64,000 bases of DNA, from positions 1 to 64,000 of the forward strand of contig NZ_BCTT01000011.1 of assembly GCF_001590905.1 (NCBI RefSeq). The letters run 5' to 3'. A program made the position numbers and the translations under genes. The stretch comes from Serratia grimesii NBRC 13537 (lineage in GTDB: Bacteria > Pseudomonadota > Gammaproteobacteria > Enterobacterales > Enterobacteriaceae). Within the stretch, counting starts at the first letter, position 1. Every line of letters starts with the position of its first letter. The notes beneath the pieces are model-generated. The model saw nothing but the letters and a program-made list of their open reading frames with translations. It was not told the origin of the DNA and did not search any database. Below are positions 62,587-64,000 of this stretch, in pieces.

Positions 62587-63027
62587 GGCTACCTTTTCAT
62601 TAAAGTGATTATGGTATGTGTAATGTCAACTTTGTGGCATTTTGGTTTGTATGATCTCTACTCAATAGATTAGTCTAATCTTGAACTATCCCATTGGACC
62701 ACCCATAAAAAGAGATAAAAAACCACTGAATATTTCCATTTATTAATTAATTGTAAATATAGCAGCTGAGTGGTACTCATTCATTCTCCAGACAGAATTG
62801 GTTAGGTATGACTCTGACCTAGACATCTGCTTATGATATGGGGATTTAAAGTTGTATTCCAGCAACTATTTCTCTAGTTAGTGTCCTTTTGTCTTTGCCA
62901 TGTAAAAGTCATAACGCACTGTTGCAGTTTTTTCAGCTTGAGCAATCTTATGCTTGTGCGCTGAAGCCAAGAGTGTAAATGTGTCCTGTTCGTCTAGGTT
63001 CTACATATAATGTCTGAAGGGAATTAC

Positions 63028-63084
63028 ATGAGTAAGTTATGCTTGATTTTTCTATTGTTAGTATCATTTCATGCACTAACTTAG
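63028..63084 (+). CDS. Possible 18-residue hydrophobic peptide
   Basis: The frame MSKLCLIFLLLVSFHALT starts five bases after GAAGGGA, a good ribosome-binding site. The hydrophobic core resembles a small membrane peptide or a cut-off signal/lipoprotein N-terminus. Chance is a real alternative for a frame this short. The TATAAT at 63006 would put the RNA start too close to the ribosome-binding site. Confidence 0.2.
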   Translation: MSKLCLIFLLLVSFHALT

Positions 63085-63327
63085 CGTGGAAAATGGCCAA
63101 TCTAATGCAGGGTTACAATGATTTTTTTTCAATATTTCAGAATAATCCCATAAAAAAGGGGGCCTAATGCAGCATAACATGTTAAGCCTATACCCACTGA
63201 TTTTCTAAATGCTACATTGATTATAACCATGTAGATTTCGGGTGTAATTTAAAGTTAAAGAATGCGAAAGATTAACCTTAATGCCTATATGTGATTTTTT
63301 ATGACTACACCAATGGCATTAAATCTA

Positions 63328-63355
63328 TGTGCGTTGTGCGTTGTGCGTTGTGCGT
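63328..63355. repeat. Heptamer TGTGCGT repeated four times
   Basis: Four perfect head-to-tail TGTGCGT units lie 25 bases before the IS end. They are not within a gene. A microsatellite of this kind can change copy number by slippage. Confidence 0.85.
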
Positions 63356-63380
63356 ATGGATGGTTGATCGTTTTATCTTC

Positions 63381-64000
63381 TGACCTGCCCCCAGTATTAG
63401 ATACAACCGTCAGTTAGTAATGTCGGTTTGTTTATCTTCACATTTTCCATTTCGCCACCGTGCTGCAAACTCTGATGGCGTCTGATAATTCAGTGCCGAA
63501 TGTGGACGACACTCGTTATAATCCTGCCGCCAGTCATTAATGATTTTCCTGGCGTAAACGATATCGCTGAACCAGTGCTCATTCAGACATTCATCGCGAA
63601 ATCGTCCGTTAAAACTCTCAATAAATCCGTTCTGCGTTGGCTTGCCCGGCTGGGTTAAGCGCAACTCAACACCATGCTCAAAGGCCCATTGATCCAGTGC
63701 GCGGCAAGTGAACTCCGGCCCCTGGTCAGTTCTTATTGTCGCCGGATAGCCTCGAAACAGTGCAATGCTGTCCAGAATACGCGTGACCTGAGCGCCTGAA
63801 ATCCCGAATGCGGTGGTAATTGTCAGACACTCCTTCGTGAAGTCGTCTACACAGGTCAGGCACTTTATCCTGCGGCCGATGGCCAGCGCGTCCATGACGA
63901 AATCCATCGACCAGGTTAGGTTGGGTTGGGCGCTGCTGGGCGGAGCAGCGGCAGATGTTCCATTGCCAGTCCTTTACGACGTCGTCTGCGTTTTACACCC
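63381..64000 (-). mobile_element. IS3-family insertion sequence, cut by the window edge
   Basis: The element holds an OrfB transposase on the minus strand. Its transposase-end boundary is placed at TGACCTGCCCCC (63381), which begins TG as IS3-family terminal repeats do and lies 29 bases past the transposase stop. The other end and OrfA lie outside the window, so the paired inverted repeat and the target duplication cannot be checked. Confidence 0.75.
63410..64000 (-). CDS. IS3-family transposase OrfB, partial
   Basis: This integrase-core transposase is open to the right window edge, so its N-terminal part is missing. The visible 196 codons start within a basic stretch ([14 protein letters not shown]). 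The DDE residues lie in [19 protein letters not shown] and [20 protein letters not shown]. The C-terminus with [19 protein letters not shown] is complete. It probably arises with OrfA by programmed frameshifting, as usual for IS3 elements. Nothing visible suggests that it is inactive. Confidence 0.88.

Larger units (their letters stand above)
62587..63380. other. AT-rich gene-poor region before the IS element
   Basis: These 794 bases hold no ORF of ordinary size. Things seen: an odd palindrome AGATTAGTCTAATCT at 62667-62681, about 80 bases upstream of the acyltransferase start; a TATAAT at 63006-63011; a tiny frame at 63028-63084 with an AAGGGA ribosome-binding site; and a heptamer repeat at 63328-63355. 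It is probably the remnant of acquired DNA. Confidence 0.5.

Noticed and set aside
63328-63355. CRISPR array
   Set aside because: The repeated unit is seven bases with no spacers, and no cas genes are present.

Overview
The window is a chromosomal segment of an enterobacterium, almost certainly Serratia. The backbone follows the Escherichia coli metA-to-zur order (metA, aceBAK, iclR, metH, yjbB, lysC, pgi, psiE, malGFE/malK-lamB-malM, ubiCA, plsB, dgkA, lexA-dinF, yjbJ, zur). The genus call rests on a two-partner hemolysin pair of exactly the ShlB/ShlA type and size (558 and 1608 residues). Species cannot be fixed by eye. The first bases match the last terminator of a ribosomal RNA operon, so an rrn operon should lie just to the left.

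Left part (1-16 kb): metA with MetJ boxes, then the glyoxylate-shunt operon aceBAK with an IclR operator, iclR and metH. Between aceK and iclR lies a complete Entner-Doudoroff gluconate operon on the minus strand (gntK-gntU-edd-eda), headed by two abutting GntR operators. It covers gluconate uptake, phosphorylation, dehydration and aldol cleavage to pyruvate plus glyceraldehyde-3-phosphate.

16-31 kb: a GntR/UTRA regulator diverges from an ABC importer of the 2-aminoethylphosphonate type. That operon carries an unusual cytoplasmic alkaline-phosphatase-superfamily hydrolase between the binding protein and the permeases. Then come yjbB (Na/Pi cotransporter), the shlBA hemolysin on the minus strand, and a PanS-like transporter.

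31-39 kb: lysC behind a lysine riboswitch, a CPA1 sodium/proton antiporter, pgi, an orphan wzi (where E. coli has yjbEFGH) and psiE. Copies of an imperfectly palindromic repeat of about 125 bases sit at 21.4 kb and twice at 38.9-39.2 kb.

39-48 kb: the maltose regulon as two divergent operons (malEFG; malK-lamB-malM) around a MalT/CRP control region. The malK operon starts with an extra gene, a shortened GH13 protein with no recognisable catalytic residues, overlapping malK.

48-59 kb: a nucleoside hydrolase/LacI regulator/MFS transporter operon with a perfect 18-base operator-like palindrome, then ubiCA, plsB, dgkA, the SOS genes lexA-dinF with two LexA boxes, yjbJ and zur.

59-64 kb: a translationally coupled operon of a secreted TPR protein, an ECF sigma factor and a membrane anti-sigma factor. 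The sigma reading frame meets a stop codon two codons after its natural ATG. The window ends in an AT-rich, probably acquired stretch with an acyltransferase-3 gene, a long gene-poor region, a four-unit heptamer repeat and the right end of an IS3-family element cut by the window edge. I saw no tRNA genes and no CRISPR array.
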